Part shown: positions 34,401 to 43,525 of the stretch, in pieces
Layout: each line of letters begins with the position of its first letter
Numbering within the stretch: the first letter of the stretch is position 1
Assembly: GCF_001594145.1 (NCBI RefSeq)
Contig: NZ_LVCF01000033.1
Span: forward strand, 11,178 to 75,177
From: Branchiibius sp. NY16-3462-2
GTDB lineage: Bacteria; Actinomycetota; Actinomycetes; Actinomycetales; Dermatophilaceae
Direction: 5' to 3'
DNA: 64,000 nucleotides
Position numbers and translations under genes: made by a program
The notes under the pieces: generated by a model
Databases searched by the model: none
What the model was told of the DNA's origin: nothing
Seen by the model: only the letters and a program-made list of their open reading frames with translations

Positions 34401-35156
34401 TCAGTCCTCTTCAAGCTCCGCCAGGACCTCATCCGACACATCACCGTTGGCGTAAACGTTCTGCACGTCGTCGCTGTCCTCGAGAGCCTCGATGACGCGG
34501 AACATCTTCTTCGCGCCGTCGACGTCCAGCGGGACCTCCATCGTGGGCAGCCAGGATGCCTCGGCGGAGTCGTAGTCAACGTCCGCCGCCTGCAGCGCCT
34601 CGCGGACGCCCACGAAATCGGTTGCCTCCGAGACGATTTCGAAGGACTCCCCCAGGTCGTTGACTTCCTCGGCGCCTGCGTCGAGGACGATCTCCAGGAT
34701 GTCGTCCTCGCTCTTGCCCTCCTTGGGCACCAGGACGACGCCCTTGCGGTGGAAGAGGTAGGCGACCGAGCCGCTGTCGGCCATCGAGCCGCCGTTCTTC
34801 TGCAGGGCAGTGCGCACCTCGGCCACGGCGCGGTTCTTGTTGTCGGTGAGGCACTCGATCAGCAGGGCCACCCCGCCGGGCGCGTAGCCCTCGTAGGTCA
34901 GCGCGAGGTATTCAGCGCCGCCGGCCTCTGCACCGGAGCCACGTTTGACCGCGCGGTCGATGTTGTCGTTGGGGACCGAGGATTTCTTGGCCTTCTGGAT
35001 GGCGTCGTACAGCGTCGGGTTGCCCGCCGGGTCGCCGCCGCCGGAGCGGGCCGCGACCTCGATGTTCTTGATCAGCTTGGCGAACAACTTGCCGCGCTTG
35101 GCGTCGATCGCCGCCTTCTTGTGCTTGGTTGTCGCCCACTTGGAGTGACCACTCAT
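34401..35156 (-). CDS. yebC: YebC/PmpR-family DNA-binding protein
   Basis: A 251-residue protein of the TACO1/YebC family; members act on translation of proline-rich stretches or as transcriptional regulators, depending on the species studied. The start MSGHSKWATTKHKKAAIDAKRGK and the motif NLDENIDR-like block (NDNIDRAVKRGSG) are diagnostic. It precedes ruvC in the common yebC-ruvCAB order, with a 172-bp gap. In related genomes pdxT usually lies just upstream; here the nitrate block intervenes. Confidence 0.94.
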   Translation of the reverse strand: MSGHSKWATTKHKKAAIDAKRGKLFAKLIKNIEVAARSGGGDPAGNPTLYDAIQKAKKSSVPNDNIDRAVKRGSGAEAGGAEYLALTYEGYAPGGVALLIECLTDNKNRAVAEVRTALQKNGGSMADSGSVAYLFHRKGVVLVPKEGKSEDDILEIVLDAGAEEVNDLGESFEIVSEATDFVGVREALQAADVDYDSAEASWLPTMEVPLDVDGAKKMFRVIEALEDSDDVQNVYANGDVSDEVLAELEED

Positions 35157-35253
35157 GTCCCTGACACCGCTTCCTCGTGATCGCGCGCCGGCCGATCCGC
35201 GCCGGAGCGTGGCTCAGTCTAAAGGGAACGGCGGGGCGGGACCGCGTCAGCAC

Positions 35254-38200
35254 TCAGTAGACGTCACGCGCGTAGCGCCGCTGGTTGGACAACTCGCGCA
35301 ACCAGTCCTGGGCCTGGTGGGCACCCATCCGGCCGTGTTCGACCGCCACCGAGCACAGCGCTGCCTCGACGTCGGGAGCCATCCGGGACTTGTCACCGCA
35401 GATGTAGACGTGCGCGCCCTGCTCCAGCCATTGCCACATGGTTTCGCCGTGCTGGCGGATCCGGTCCTGCACGTAGATCTTGCGACTGGTGTCGCGGGAG
35501 AACGCGGTGTCCAACCTGGTCAGCGTGCCGTCCGCGAGCAACTCCCCCCATTCGTCCCGGTAGTAGAAGTCGGTGGCCTCGTGCTGCTCGCCGAAGAGCA
35601 ACCAGTTGCTCCCGTCGTGCCCGGCCGCCCGGCGCTCGCGCAGGAAACCACGGAACGGTGCCACACCGGTGCCGGGACCGATCATGATCGCCGGGGCGGA
35701 CCGGTCCGCGGGCGGGCGGAAGTGCCGTTGCCGCTGGACGTAGATGCTCACCGATTCGTCGGCGCGATCGGCCAGGTACGTCGAGCACACCCCGCCACGG
35801 CGCGATCTCGCCCCCTGGAAGCGCACCACCGAGCAGGTGATCTCCACCCGCCGCGGATCCTCCTGGGCGCTGGAGGAGATGGAGTACTGCCGGGCGGTCA
35901 GGCCGTCGAGAACCTCCAACCATTCCGCGCCGGTCGCGCGGACGGGGTGCTCGTGCAGGAGGTCGACCAGTTGCCGACCCCACCGCCACCGGGTGAAGGC
36001 CTCGCTGTCCAACCGGCTGGCGCTCTGCAGTTCCTCGTCCCCGCGGCGTTCGGCGATGAACGCCACCACCTGCGGAGTGATCGAACAGATCTCCAGGCGC
36101 GTCGCCAGCGCGTCGGCCAGTAGGAGGCCGGCGCCGTTCACGCTCACGTGCTCGTCGCCGTTCAGGCCGCACACGGTCAGGAACTCCTCGACGTACGCCG
36201 GGTTGTTGTGCGGCAGCACCGCGAGAGCGTCGCCTGCCTCGTAGCTGAGGGTGCCGGCGGGCAGGTCGAACGCCACGCGGCGTACTTCCTTGGCTGAACC
36301 CTCCTGCCCCAGAACGGGATTGGCCAGTAGCCGGGCCTCCAGCGGGTTCTTCCTCCCGTACGCCGGTCGCTGGCTCCCGCTCGCCGCTGCCCCTTCCGCG
36401 GTGCGCTCGTGGGCGGTTGCTGCCCCACCGTGCGGCACCCGGCCGGATGCTCGCAGTGCTCCCACGACGGTCGTCACCCAGGCCTGCGCGGCCGCGTCGT
36501 AGTCCGGCGGGCACTCCCCGCGCTGCGTCAACCGAGTCCCGCCGACCTCGCCCAGCCGCTCGTCGAGAGCCCGCCCGAACCCGCAGAACGACCGGTAGGC
36601 GGGATCACCGAAGGCCAACACGGCGTACTGCAACGTGCCGAGGGTCGGGTGGTCCGCGCTGCGCAGGAAGTCCACGAAATCCCTTGCGTCATCGGGCGGT
36701 TCGGCATCGCCGGTGGTGCTGGTGACGAAGAGGACGGTCCCGGCCAGGTGAGCAGTCGTCAGGGCGGCCATGTTGACGGGAACCGCCCGCACGCCGCTAT
36801 CTGCCAACTGCTGCACCAACTCCGGCACGTAGTCCTCGACGGTGCCGGTCTGGGAGGCCCACGCGATCTGGACCGCGCCCTTGTCCACCGGCGCCGCGTC
36901 GACCGCGGGCGCTGGTGCCGCGATGGCGGACGGCACCAGGGAGGGTTCGAGCCGCACGCTGCACACCTTGAACTCCGGTTGCAGTGACAGCGGATCCGTG
37001 GCGTCGTTGGTCAACGCGTTGATCGAGAGCAGATCGCCGTACTCGTCGCCCCAGTGCATCGGAACGAAGCACGAGCCCTCCCGGACCCGGTCACTGCTCA
37101 ACGCCGGGAGCACCGCTTCACCCCGGCGGGTCGTCAGGCGGACCGGCGATCCGTCGGCCAGTTGCAACCGGGCGGCGTCGCTGGGATGGATCTCCACGAA
37201 CGGAGCCGGGTTCAGCCGGTTGAGGGTCGGAACCTTGCCGGTCTTGGTCATGGTGTGCCACTGGTGGGCCAACCGGCCGGTGTTGAGGACCATGGGGAAC
37301 TCGTCGTCGGGCAACTCCGCCGGCGGCAGGTGCGGACGGGCCAGGAAGGCGGCCCGGCCGTCGGGGCGTGGGAAGGCGACGGCCGGGATCGAGCCGTCCG
37401 AACGGGCCAACAGGGTCTGGCTGCGACCATCGTTGAGGTAGCGGATCGGATGGCGCTGCTGCGTGTCCGCCGGCGGGCTGGGCCACTGGATCGGCTGCTC
37501 GCGCAACCGGTCGTAGGTGATGCCCCGCAGGTCGTATCCCGTTGCGGGATTGTGGAATTCGCGTAGCTCGTCGAAAATCTGCTCGGCGGTGGTGTAGTCG
37601 AAACCGGGGTAGCCCATGCGTTGGGCCACTTGCGCGATCAACCACCAGTCGGGGCGGGCGTCGCCCGGAGCCTCGGCGAAGGGTTGGCCCAGGTTGAGCG
37701 TGCGTTCGGAGTTGACCAGCACGCCCTCCGATTCAGCCCACAGGGACGCTGGGAGCGTGATATCGGCGTACCTGATGGTCTCGTTGCGCTCATAAGCGTC
37801 TTGGACGATCACCAGCTCGCAGCGCTCGAGCGCTTCGATGACGGTGGCCCGGTTGGCCACGGAGTGCACCGGGTTGGTGCAGATCACCCAGGCGGCCTTG
37901 ATCTGGCCGGCGGCCATGTCCCGGAACATCTCGATGGTGCCGCGGCCGATCTCGGTGCGGATTGTGCCGTCGGACAACCCCCACTCGCGCTCGCAGTAGG
38001 AGCGGTCGTCCGCGTCGAGTACCGATCGCTGACCGGGCAGGCCCGGTCCCATGTAACCCATCTCCCGGCCACCCATCGCGTTGGGCTGGCCGGTCAGGGA
38101 GAACGGTCCGCTGCCGGGACGCAGGATCGCACCGGTCGCCAGATGCAGGTTGCAGATGACGTTGGTGCTCCAGGTGCCGTGCGTCGACTGGTTCAGGCCC

Positions 38201-39081
38201 ATCGTCCAGCAGGTCATCCAGTCGGCCGACTCGCCGATCCAGGTAGCGGCGGTGCGCAGGTCATCGACCGCCAGGCCGGTCAGGTCCGCAACGCGCTCGA
38301 CGGGATAGTCGGCGAGCAGGTCCACCACCTCCGGCCAGCCGGTGGTGTGCTCGGCGATGAACTGGTGGTCGACGGCGTCGGCGTCGACCAGCAACCGCAG
38401 CAGGCCGTTGAGCAGCGCCAGGTCGGTGCCCGGTGCGATCTGCAGGTGCAGGTTCGCCGCCTCGGCGGTGCGGGTACGTCGTGGGTCGACGACGATCAGC
38501 CGGGCACCTGCCGCCACCCGCTGCATCATCCGCAGGAAGAGGATCGGATGCGCGTCGGCCATGTTGGAGCCGATGACCAGGAACAGGTCGGCGTGGTCGA
38601 AGTCGTCGTAGGAGCCGGGCGGCCCGTCGGCGCCGAGGGACTGTTTGTAACCGGTTCCGGCGCTGGCCATGCACAACCGGGAGTTGGACTCCAGGTTGGT
38701 GGTGCGCACGAACCCCTTGGCCAATTTCGTTGCCAGGTATTGCGATTCGAGGGACATCTGCCCCGACACGTAGATTCCGACGGCGTCCGGACCGTGCTCG
38801 TCGATGGCCGCGCGCAGACCCGCCGCAGCAGCATCCAGGGCGTCGTCGAGACCGACTGAGGCCCGTTGCGCTGTGCGATCCGGCCGCCGACTCGCGCTGG
38901 CCATCCGGCCACCGCCACGCATCAGTTCCAGCGTCGTGGTGCCTTTGGTGCACAGCCGTCCGGCGTTGGCCGGATGGTCCGGTCGGCCGGCCAACGTCGG
39001 TGCCGCGTCACCGTCCCGGCGGACCGTCAGCCCGCAGCCGACACCGCAGTAGCCGCAGACACTGTGGACCTCGGTGCTCAC
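35254..39081 (-). CDS. Nitrate reductase fused to a sulfite-reductase-type flavoprotein
   Basis: A 1275-residue fusion likely to be the whole assimilatory nitrate reductase. N-terminal molybdopterin oxidoreductase: a [4Fe-4S] motif C9-x2-C12-x3-C16-x27-C44, then the Mo-bisMGD domains and a dinucleotide-binding domain (to about residue 690). From about 720 an FMN flavodoxin-like domain (WASQTGTVEDYV, TSTTGDAEPP), then the FAD domain of the CysJ/cytochrome P450 reductase type (RQYSISSSAQED, GGVCSTYLAD) and the NADPH domain (MIGPGTGVAPFRGFL, YICGD-x-x-RMAPDV). Electrons would pass from NADPH through FAD and FMN to the cluster and Mo to reduce nitrate. GTG start overlapping the previous stop by 4 bp. 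Last gene of the nirBD operon. Confidence 0.93.
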   Translation of the reverse strand: MSTEVHSVCGYCGVGCGLTVRRDGDAAPTLAGRPDHPANAGRLCTKGTTTLELMRGGGRMASASRRPDRTAQRASVGLDDALDAAAAGLRAAIDEHGPDAVGIYVSGQMSLESQYLATKLAKGFVRTTNLESNSRLCMASAGTGYKQSLGADGPPGSYDDFDHADLFLVIGSNMADAHPILFLRMMQRVAAGARLIVVDPRRTRTAEAANLHLQIAPGTDLALLNGLLRLLVDADAVDHQFIAEHTTGWPEVVDLLADYPVERVADLTGLAVDDLRTAATWIGESADWMTCWTMGLNQSTHGTWSTNVICNLHLATGAILRPGSGPFSLTGQPNAMGGREMGYMGPGLPGQRSVLDADDRSYCEREWGLSDGTIRTEIGRGTIEMFRDMAAGQIKAAWVICTNPVHSVANRATVIEALERCELVIVQDAYERNETIRYADITLPASLWAESEGVLVNSERTLNLGQPFAEAPGDARPDWWLIAQVAQRMGYPGFDYTTAEQIFDELREFHNPATGYDLRGITYDRLREQPIQWPSPPADTQQRHPIRYLNDGRSQTLLARSDGSIPAVAFPRPDGRAAFLARPHLPPAELPDDEFPMVLNTGRLAHQWHTMTKTGKVPTLNRLNPAPFVEIHPSDAARLQLADGSPVRLTTRRGEAVLPALSSDRVREGSCFVPMHWGDEYGDLLSINALTNDATDPLSLQPEFKVCSVRLEPSLVPSAIAAPAPAVDAAPVDKGAVQIAWASQTGTVEDYVPELVQQLADSGVRAVPVNMAALTTAHLAGTVLFVTSTTGDAEPPDDARDFVDFLRSADHPTLGTLQYAVLAFGDPAYRSFCGFGRALDERLGEVGGTRLTQRGECPPDYDAAAQAWVTTVVGALRASGRVPHGGAATAHERTAEGAAASGSQRPAYGRKNPLEARLLANPVLGQEGSAKEVRRVAFDLPAGTLSYEAGDALAVLPHNNPAYVEEFLTVCGLNGDEHVSVNGAGLLLADALATRLEICSITPQVVAFIAERRGDEELQSASRLDSEAFTRWRWGRQLVDLLHEHPVRATGAEWLEVLDGLTARQYSISSSAQEDPRRVEITCSVVRFQGARSRRGGVCSTYLADRADESVSIYVQRQRHFRPPADRSAPAIMIGPGTGVAPFRGFLRERRAAGHDGSNWLLFGEQHEATDFYYRDEWGELLADGTLTRLDTAFSRDTSRKIYVQDRIRQHGETMWQWLEQGAHVYICGDKSRMAPDVEAALCSVAVEHGRMGAHQAQDWLRELSNQRRYARDVY

Positions 39082-40199
39082 GAGGACTCCTGCACCACAT
39101 CGAGGCGGTAGCCGCGCTTGACCACGGTCTTCACGACCCGCAGGTTGCCCAGGCTCTCCCGCAGCCGTGCGACGGCCACTTCGGCGGCATGGGGGTCGGC
39201 CGAGTCACCGGGCAACACCTCCAGCAGGTCTTCGCGGGAGGCGACGGCACCCGGTCGGGAGGCCAGGAGTCGCAAGACCTCCAGCCCGCTCGGGGAGATC
39301 GGCAGAACCACGTGGTCCAGGGTCGCGGCCGAGGCGCGTACCCGCAGCTGCCCGTCGACCACCTCGGTCGCGTGGTCCTCGTCGCTGTAGAACAGGACGA
39401 CGGCCCGGATGAGGGCTCCCAGCCGGCCCCGATCAGGCACCAGCGGCGACAATTTGGCCGCCACCAGTGGTGCCGCGGTGATCGGTCCGACCGTTGCCAC
39501 CAGCAGCCGGTCGGCCGCTACGAGGGCCTGGACGTCCCCCAGGACACCGCAGTCCTGCGCTTCCTGGATCCAGGCGGCTGCCGCCGGCGCCGAGGTGAAG
39601 GTAACGCAATCGAACTGTCCCGCAGCGGTTTCCAGGATCGAGCGGCGCAGAGCGTCCGGATCCGGAGGCGGTCCCCAGCGATAGATGACCAGGGTCGTCA
39701 CCGTTGCTCCGGCATCGGTCAGCGTGCCGGTCAGACCGTCGTCACCGGCCCCGTGTTGTTGGATGAAGATGCGTTGGTCCTCGACCCCCTCGGCGACCAG
39801 GAACTCCCCCATCTCGGCAGACGTCTCCGACTCGGCGACCCAGTCCGGGCTGAGCCCGGCGGCCTGGATAGCGCCGCGCGCCTTCGGGCCACGGGCGACG
39901 ATCCGCGCCTGGCGCAGCGCCTTCTCCAGTTGCGGTAGCAGACCCGCCGTCTCAGCAGTCTCCAGCCAGCTGCTGAAGCCGACGCCGGTGGTAACCACCA
40001 CGATGTCGGCGGGGTTCTTAATCAGCGCCCGGCTGCGCGCGATGAGGGAGGGCTCGTCGATGTGCGACTCCACGCCCAGCGCAGGTGCTACCTCGACCTG
40101 GGCACCGCGACGCTGCAGCGCGCTGGCCAGATCGGCCGAACGCCGTTGTGCCGTCACCAGAATGCGGGTGCCGGCGAGCACTGGCGGGTGGGAGTTCAT
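39078..40199 (-). CDS. Uroporphyrinogen-III synthase with a C-terminal winged-helix domain
   Basis: A 373-residue protein. Residues about 10-265 look like the two-lobed HemD fold (start LAGTRILVTAQRRSADLASAL; VTTGVGFSSWLE; FTSAPAAAAWIQEA). Residues about 280-370 resemble an OmpR/PhoB-type DNA-binding winged helix (SPSGLEVLRLLASRPGAVASREDLLE, and the end RVVKTVVKRGYRLD). This actinobacterial combination is usually found in nitrite/nitrate operons, where uroporphyrinogen III is needed for siroheme of NirB. It may also regulate the operon; that is inference. It overlaps nirD and the nitrate reductase gene by 4 bp each. Confidence 0.85.
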   Translation of the reverse strand: MNSHPPVLAGTRILVTAQRRSADLASALQRRGAQVEVAPALGVESHIDEPSLIARSRALIKNPADIVVVTTGVGFSSWLETAETAGLLPQLEKALRQARIVARGPKARGAIQAAGLSPDWVAESETSAEMGEFLVAEGVEDQRIFIQQHGAGDDGLTGTLTDAGATVTTLVIYRWGPPPDPDALRRSILETAAGQFDCVTFTSAPAAAAWIQEAQDCGVLGDVQALVAADRLLVATVGPITAAPLVAAKLSPLVPDRGRLGALIRAVVLFYSDEDHATEVVDGQLRVRASAATLDHVVLPISPSGLEVLRLLASRPGAVASREDLLEVLPGDSADPHAAEVAVARLRESLGNLRVVKTVVKRGYRLDVVQESS

Positions 40200-40573
40200 C
40201 CGGCGTCGGACGGTGCGAGCACCCAGACTTGGTTATCGCGGATCTGGACCGGCCATACCGGCAACGCCTGCGTCGGGTCGTCGAGGCACTCACCGGTCTG
40301 CAGGCTGAACGTCTGCTTGTGCAGCGGGGAGGCCACGGTCGGCACCCCTGCCCTGCTGCCGACCAGCCCGCGGGCCATCACGTTGGCCCCGGTGAACGGG
40401 TCGCGGTGCCCGACGGCGTAGACCGCGTCGTCGCTGCATCGGAACAGCGCTACCTGCTGTCCGCCGACCAGCGCGGCCGACCCTCGATCGATCCACAGAT
40501 CATCGACGGCACAGACCTGCGTCCATGTGCCGGCCGTCTGGGTGTCCGTTGCCGCAGTATCCACGGTGGTCAC
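40196..40573 (-). CDS. nirD: Nitrite reductase small subunit (NirD)
   Basis: A 125-residue Rieske-fold partner of NirB. The fold is suggested by the run of short strands (VALFRCSDDAVYAVGHRDPF; SPLHKQTFSLQTGECLDDP), but the CxH...CxxH ligands of a true Rieske cluster are absent, as in most NirD proteins, so it is structural. GTG start overlapping the nirB stop (GTGA) and ATGA into the HemD gene, so all are coupled. Confidence 0.9.
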   Translation of the reverse strand: MTTVDTAATDTQTAGTWTQVCAVDDLWIDRGSAALVGGQQVALFRCSDDAVYAVGHRDPFTGANVMARGLVGSRAGVPTVASPLHKQTFSLQTGECLDDPTQALPVWPVQIRDNQVWVLAPSDAG

Positions 40574-43224
40574 GACTGCTCCTCCCGGTTGAGTGCGAGA
40601 GTCGCGCCGTTGCGACGTGCGGATGTAGAGCCATTCTGCCCGGCTTCAGCGCTCGGTGGGGCGTCCGACGCAGGTTCGGATCGACGTACGGGGATGGTTC
40701 CCTCCGCGATCAGCACCGGTCCGGCGGGCCGCTTCTGGCCGCGCTCGGGCACATAGGCCAGATCCGGATCCGGGGTCTGGGGTGCGTTGATGAACGAGGT
40801 GAACCGGCTCACCTTCTCCGGGTCGGCCAACGCCTCCGCCCATTCATCGCGGTACGCCGCGACGTGGCTGGCCATGGCCGCGTCCAGTTCCGCGCCGATC
40901 CCCAGGGAGTCGTGCAGGACGACGTCCTGCACGTGCGCCATACCGCCCTCGATGGACTCGATCCACGGTGCGGTGCGCTGGAGCCGGTCGGCGGTGCGCA
41001 CGTAGTACAGCAGGAACCGGTCGATGGCCTGGATCAGCGCATCGTCGTCGAGGTCCTCGGCGAACAGCTGGGCGTGCCGCGGGGTGAATCCACCGTTACC
41101 GCCGACGTACAGGTTCCAGCCGTTCTCGGTGGCGATGACGCCGACGTCCTTACCGCGGGCCTCGGCGCACTCACGGGCGCAGCCGGAGACGCCCAGCTTG
41201 ATCTTGTGCGGCGAGCGCAGACCCCGGTAGCGCAGTTCCAGCAGGATCGCCATGCTGACCGAGTCCTGCACGCCGTAGCGGCACCAGGACTGTCCCACAC
41301 AGGATTTCACCGTCCGCAGGCTCTTGCCGTAGGCGTGTCCTGACTCGAAGCCGGCGTCGATCAGCCGCTGCCAGATCACCGGCAACTGCTCGATCCGGGC
41401 GCCGAAGAGGTCGATCCGCTGACCACCGGTGATCTTGGTGTAGAGATCGAAGTCCTTGGCGATCTGGCCGATCACGATCAAGCCCTCGGGGGTGATCTCC
41501 CCGCCCGGGATGCGCGGGACGACCGAATAGGTGCCGTCCTTCTGCAGGTTGGCCATCACGTGGTCATTGGTGTCCTGCAGGGCCGAGGTCGCCGGGTCGA
41601 GCACGTGCGCACCGGGCCGGCTGGCCAGGATCGAGGCGGCCACGGGTCGGCAGATGTCGCAGCCGTTGCCGCGCCCGTGCTTGGCCAGCAACTCGCTGAA
41701 GGTCGTGATACCGCTCAGCTGCACGATCTCGAACAGTTCGGCGCGGCTGACGTCGAAGTGCTCGCACAGGGCGTTGCTGACCTGGACACCGGCCGCGGTG
41801 AGCTCGGCATCCATGAGTTTCTTCACCAGCGGGACACAGGAGCCGCAGCTGGTTCCGGCCTTGGTGCAGCCCTTGACGCCGCCGAGGTCGGTGCACCCGC
41901 CCTCGGAGACGGCGCAGCGGATGGTGCCGGCGGAGACGTTGTTACACGAGCAGACGATCGCCTCGTCGGGCAGCGCCGCCGAAGAGGCCGGCGCGGCACC
42001 CTCCGGGAGCAGCCACGCCGACGGGTCGCCGCCCAGATCCGCGCCGACCATGGGACGAAGCGAGGTGTACGCCGTGGCGTCGCCGACCAGGATGCCGCCC
42101 AGCAGGGTGCGGGCGTCATCACTCATGACCAGCTTCTTGTAGACCCCGGCCACCGGATCGGCGTACGCCACCTCCAAGCAGCCCGGGGTCGTGGCGAAGG
42201 CGTCGCCGAAGCTGGCGACGTCCACCCCCATCAACTTCAACTTGGTCGACAGATCGGCGCCGGTGAAGGTCGCCTCGCCGCCCAGGATGCGGTCAGTGGT
42301 TACTTCCGCCATCGTGTAGCCGGGCCCGACCAGACCCCACACGCGGTCCGCGATGCACGCGACTTCGCCGATGGCGTAGATGTTCTCGTCGCTGGTGCGG
42401 CAGGCCTCGTCGGCCATCACGCCACCGCGCGGGTGCACCTCCAGCCCGCTTTCGCGCGCCAGTTCGTCACGGGGCCGCACGCCGGTCGCGAAGACCACGA
42501 CGTCGACCGGCAACCGCTCGCCATCAGCGAAGGTGACACCGGAGACCTGACCGTGCCGGTTGGCCTTGACCGCACTGGAGGCGGTGCTGGTCCGGACCTG
42601 GACGCCCAGGTGCTCGATCAGCCGGCGCAGGCCCTCGCCGCCGGCCGCGTCGACCTGCAGCGGCATGAGGCGGTCGGCGAACTCCACGACCGTGCACTCG
42701 GCACCCAGTTCGCGCAGCGCTCCGGCGGCTTCGAGGCCGAGCAGGCCGCCACCGACGACCACACCGCGTACGTCGCGGCGTAGCGACTTGCCGCGCTGCT
42801 GCACGTAGGCGCGCAACTCGGCGACATCGTCGACGGTGCGGTAGACGAAACAACCGGTCAAGTCGTTGCCCGGGATGGGCGGCTTGGTCGCGTAGGACCC
42901 GGTGGCCAGGACCAACGTGTCGTAGGGGTAGCGCACCCCACCAGCGGTGACGCACTGCTCCACGCGATCGATCTCGGTGACCCGCAGGTTGCGGCGCAGG
43001 CGCACGCCGGGGCGCGACCAGAGCTCCTGGTCGCCCAGCAGCAGCGCATCGGGGTCGTAATGGGTGAAGAACGATGTCAGTGCCACCCGGTCGTACGGCG
43101 GGCGGGACTCCTCGCCGAACACGTCAATGTCGTACTCCTCGGTGGCGCCGCGCTCGACCAGTGCTTCCACTGCCCGGCGGGCGACCATCCCGGCGCCGAC
43201 CACGATCAACTTCTTGCGTTCCAT
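40570..43224 (-). CDS. nirB: Nitrite reductase large subunit (NirB)
   Basis: An 884-residue NAD(P)H-dependent assimilatory nitrite reductase that makes ammonium. Domains: FAD (VVGAGMVARRAVEAL at the start) and NAD(P) (GVVVGGGLLGLEAAGAL) Rossmann units; two BFD-like [2Fe-2S] Cys clusters (CSCNNVSAGT...CGSC; NGCDICRP); then sulfite/nitrite reductase halves with the siroheme/[4Fe-4S] ligands CVGQSWC and GVSGCARECAEARG. All four cluster Cys are present. The C-terminus has a low-complexity tail of about 60 residues. It heads the four-gene operon, divergent from the nitrate transporter. Confidence 0.96.
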   Translation of the reverse strand: MERKKLIVVGAGMVARRAVEALVERGATEEYDIDVFGEESRPPYDRVALTSFFTHYDPDALLLGDQELWSRPGVRLRRNLRVTEIDRVEQCVTAGGVRYPYDTLVLATGSYATKPPIPGNDLTGCFVYRTVDDVAELRAYVQQRGKSLRRDVRGVVVGGGLLGLEAAGALRELGAECTVVEFADRLMPLQVDAAGGEGLRRLIEHLGVQVRTSTASSAVKANRHGQVSGVTFADGERLPVDVVVFATGVRPRDELARESGLEVHPRGGVMADEACRTSDENIYAIGEVACIADRVWGLVGPGYTMAEVTTDRILGGEATFTGADLSTKLKLMGVDVASFGDAFATTPGCLEVAYADPVAGVYKKLVMSDDARTLLGGILVGDATAYTSLRPMVGADLGGDPSAWLLPEGAAPASSAALPDEAIVCSCNNVSAGTIRCAVSEGGCTDLGGVKGCTKAGTSCGSCVPLVKKLMDAELTAAGVQVSNALCEHFDVSRAELFEIVQLSGITTFSELLAKHGRGNGCDICRPVAASILASRPGAHVLDPATSALQDTNDHVMANLQKDGTYSVVPRIPGGEITPEGLIVIGQIAKDFDLYTKITGGQRIDLFGARIEQLPVIWQRLIDAGFESGHAYGKSLRTVKSCVGQSWCRYGVQDSVSMAILLELRYRGLRSPHKIKLGVSGCARECAEARGKDVGVIATENGWNLYVGGNGGFTPRHAQLFAEDLDDDALIQAIDRFLLYYVRTADRLQRTAPWIESIEGGMAHVQDVVLHDSLGIGAELDAAMASHVAAYRDEWAEALADPEKVSRFTSFINAPQTPDPDLAYVPERGQKRPAGPVLIAEGTIPVRRSEPASDAPPSAEAGQNGSTSARRNGATLALNREEQS

Positions 43225-43270
43225 GCCATCAACGGTGGCGTTGTCGTGTTTCGCCGGGATGCGCCTGCAG

Positions 43271-43286
43271 GTAACCGTGATGAAAC
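43271..43286. promoter_or_regulatory. GlnR-like nitrogen box between nirB and the nitrate transporter
   Basis: GTAAC, six bases, GAAAC (43271-43275 and 43282-43286) matches the first half of the actinobacterial GlnR site gTnAC-n6-GaAAC. It lies 47 bp upstream of nirB and 240 bp upstream of the transporter in the 301-bp divergent gap. The second half-pair of a full GlnR site is not clear (CTCAC at 43293-43297 is a weak match), so the site is tentative. A further GTTAC occurs at 43368. No gene is seen in this gap. Confidence 0.5.
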
Positions 43287-43525
43287 AACTGCCTCACACG
43301 CGCTGGTCGCGCGGTGTGAGGACTCACAGCGCGAGCCCTATTGCAGTGAGGAGAACGTTGCGCGTCGGTTACGGAACGCGTCTATCGGCGAAACCAGCGA
43401 CTTCTAGTTTTTCGGTCATCACCTTCCGAGCAACGTCGCCGGATATTCGTATCACACCCATGAATCACATTGCGCTGCAGGCACTTTCGCATCAGCCGGC
43501 GCAGTTCATCTCGGAAAGGACCCTC

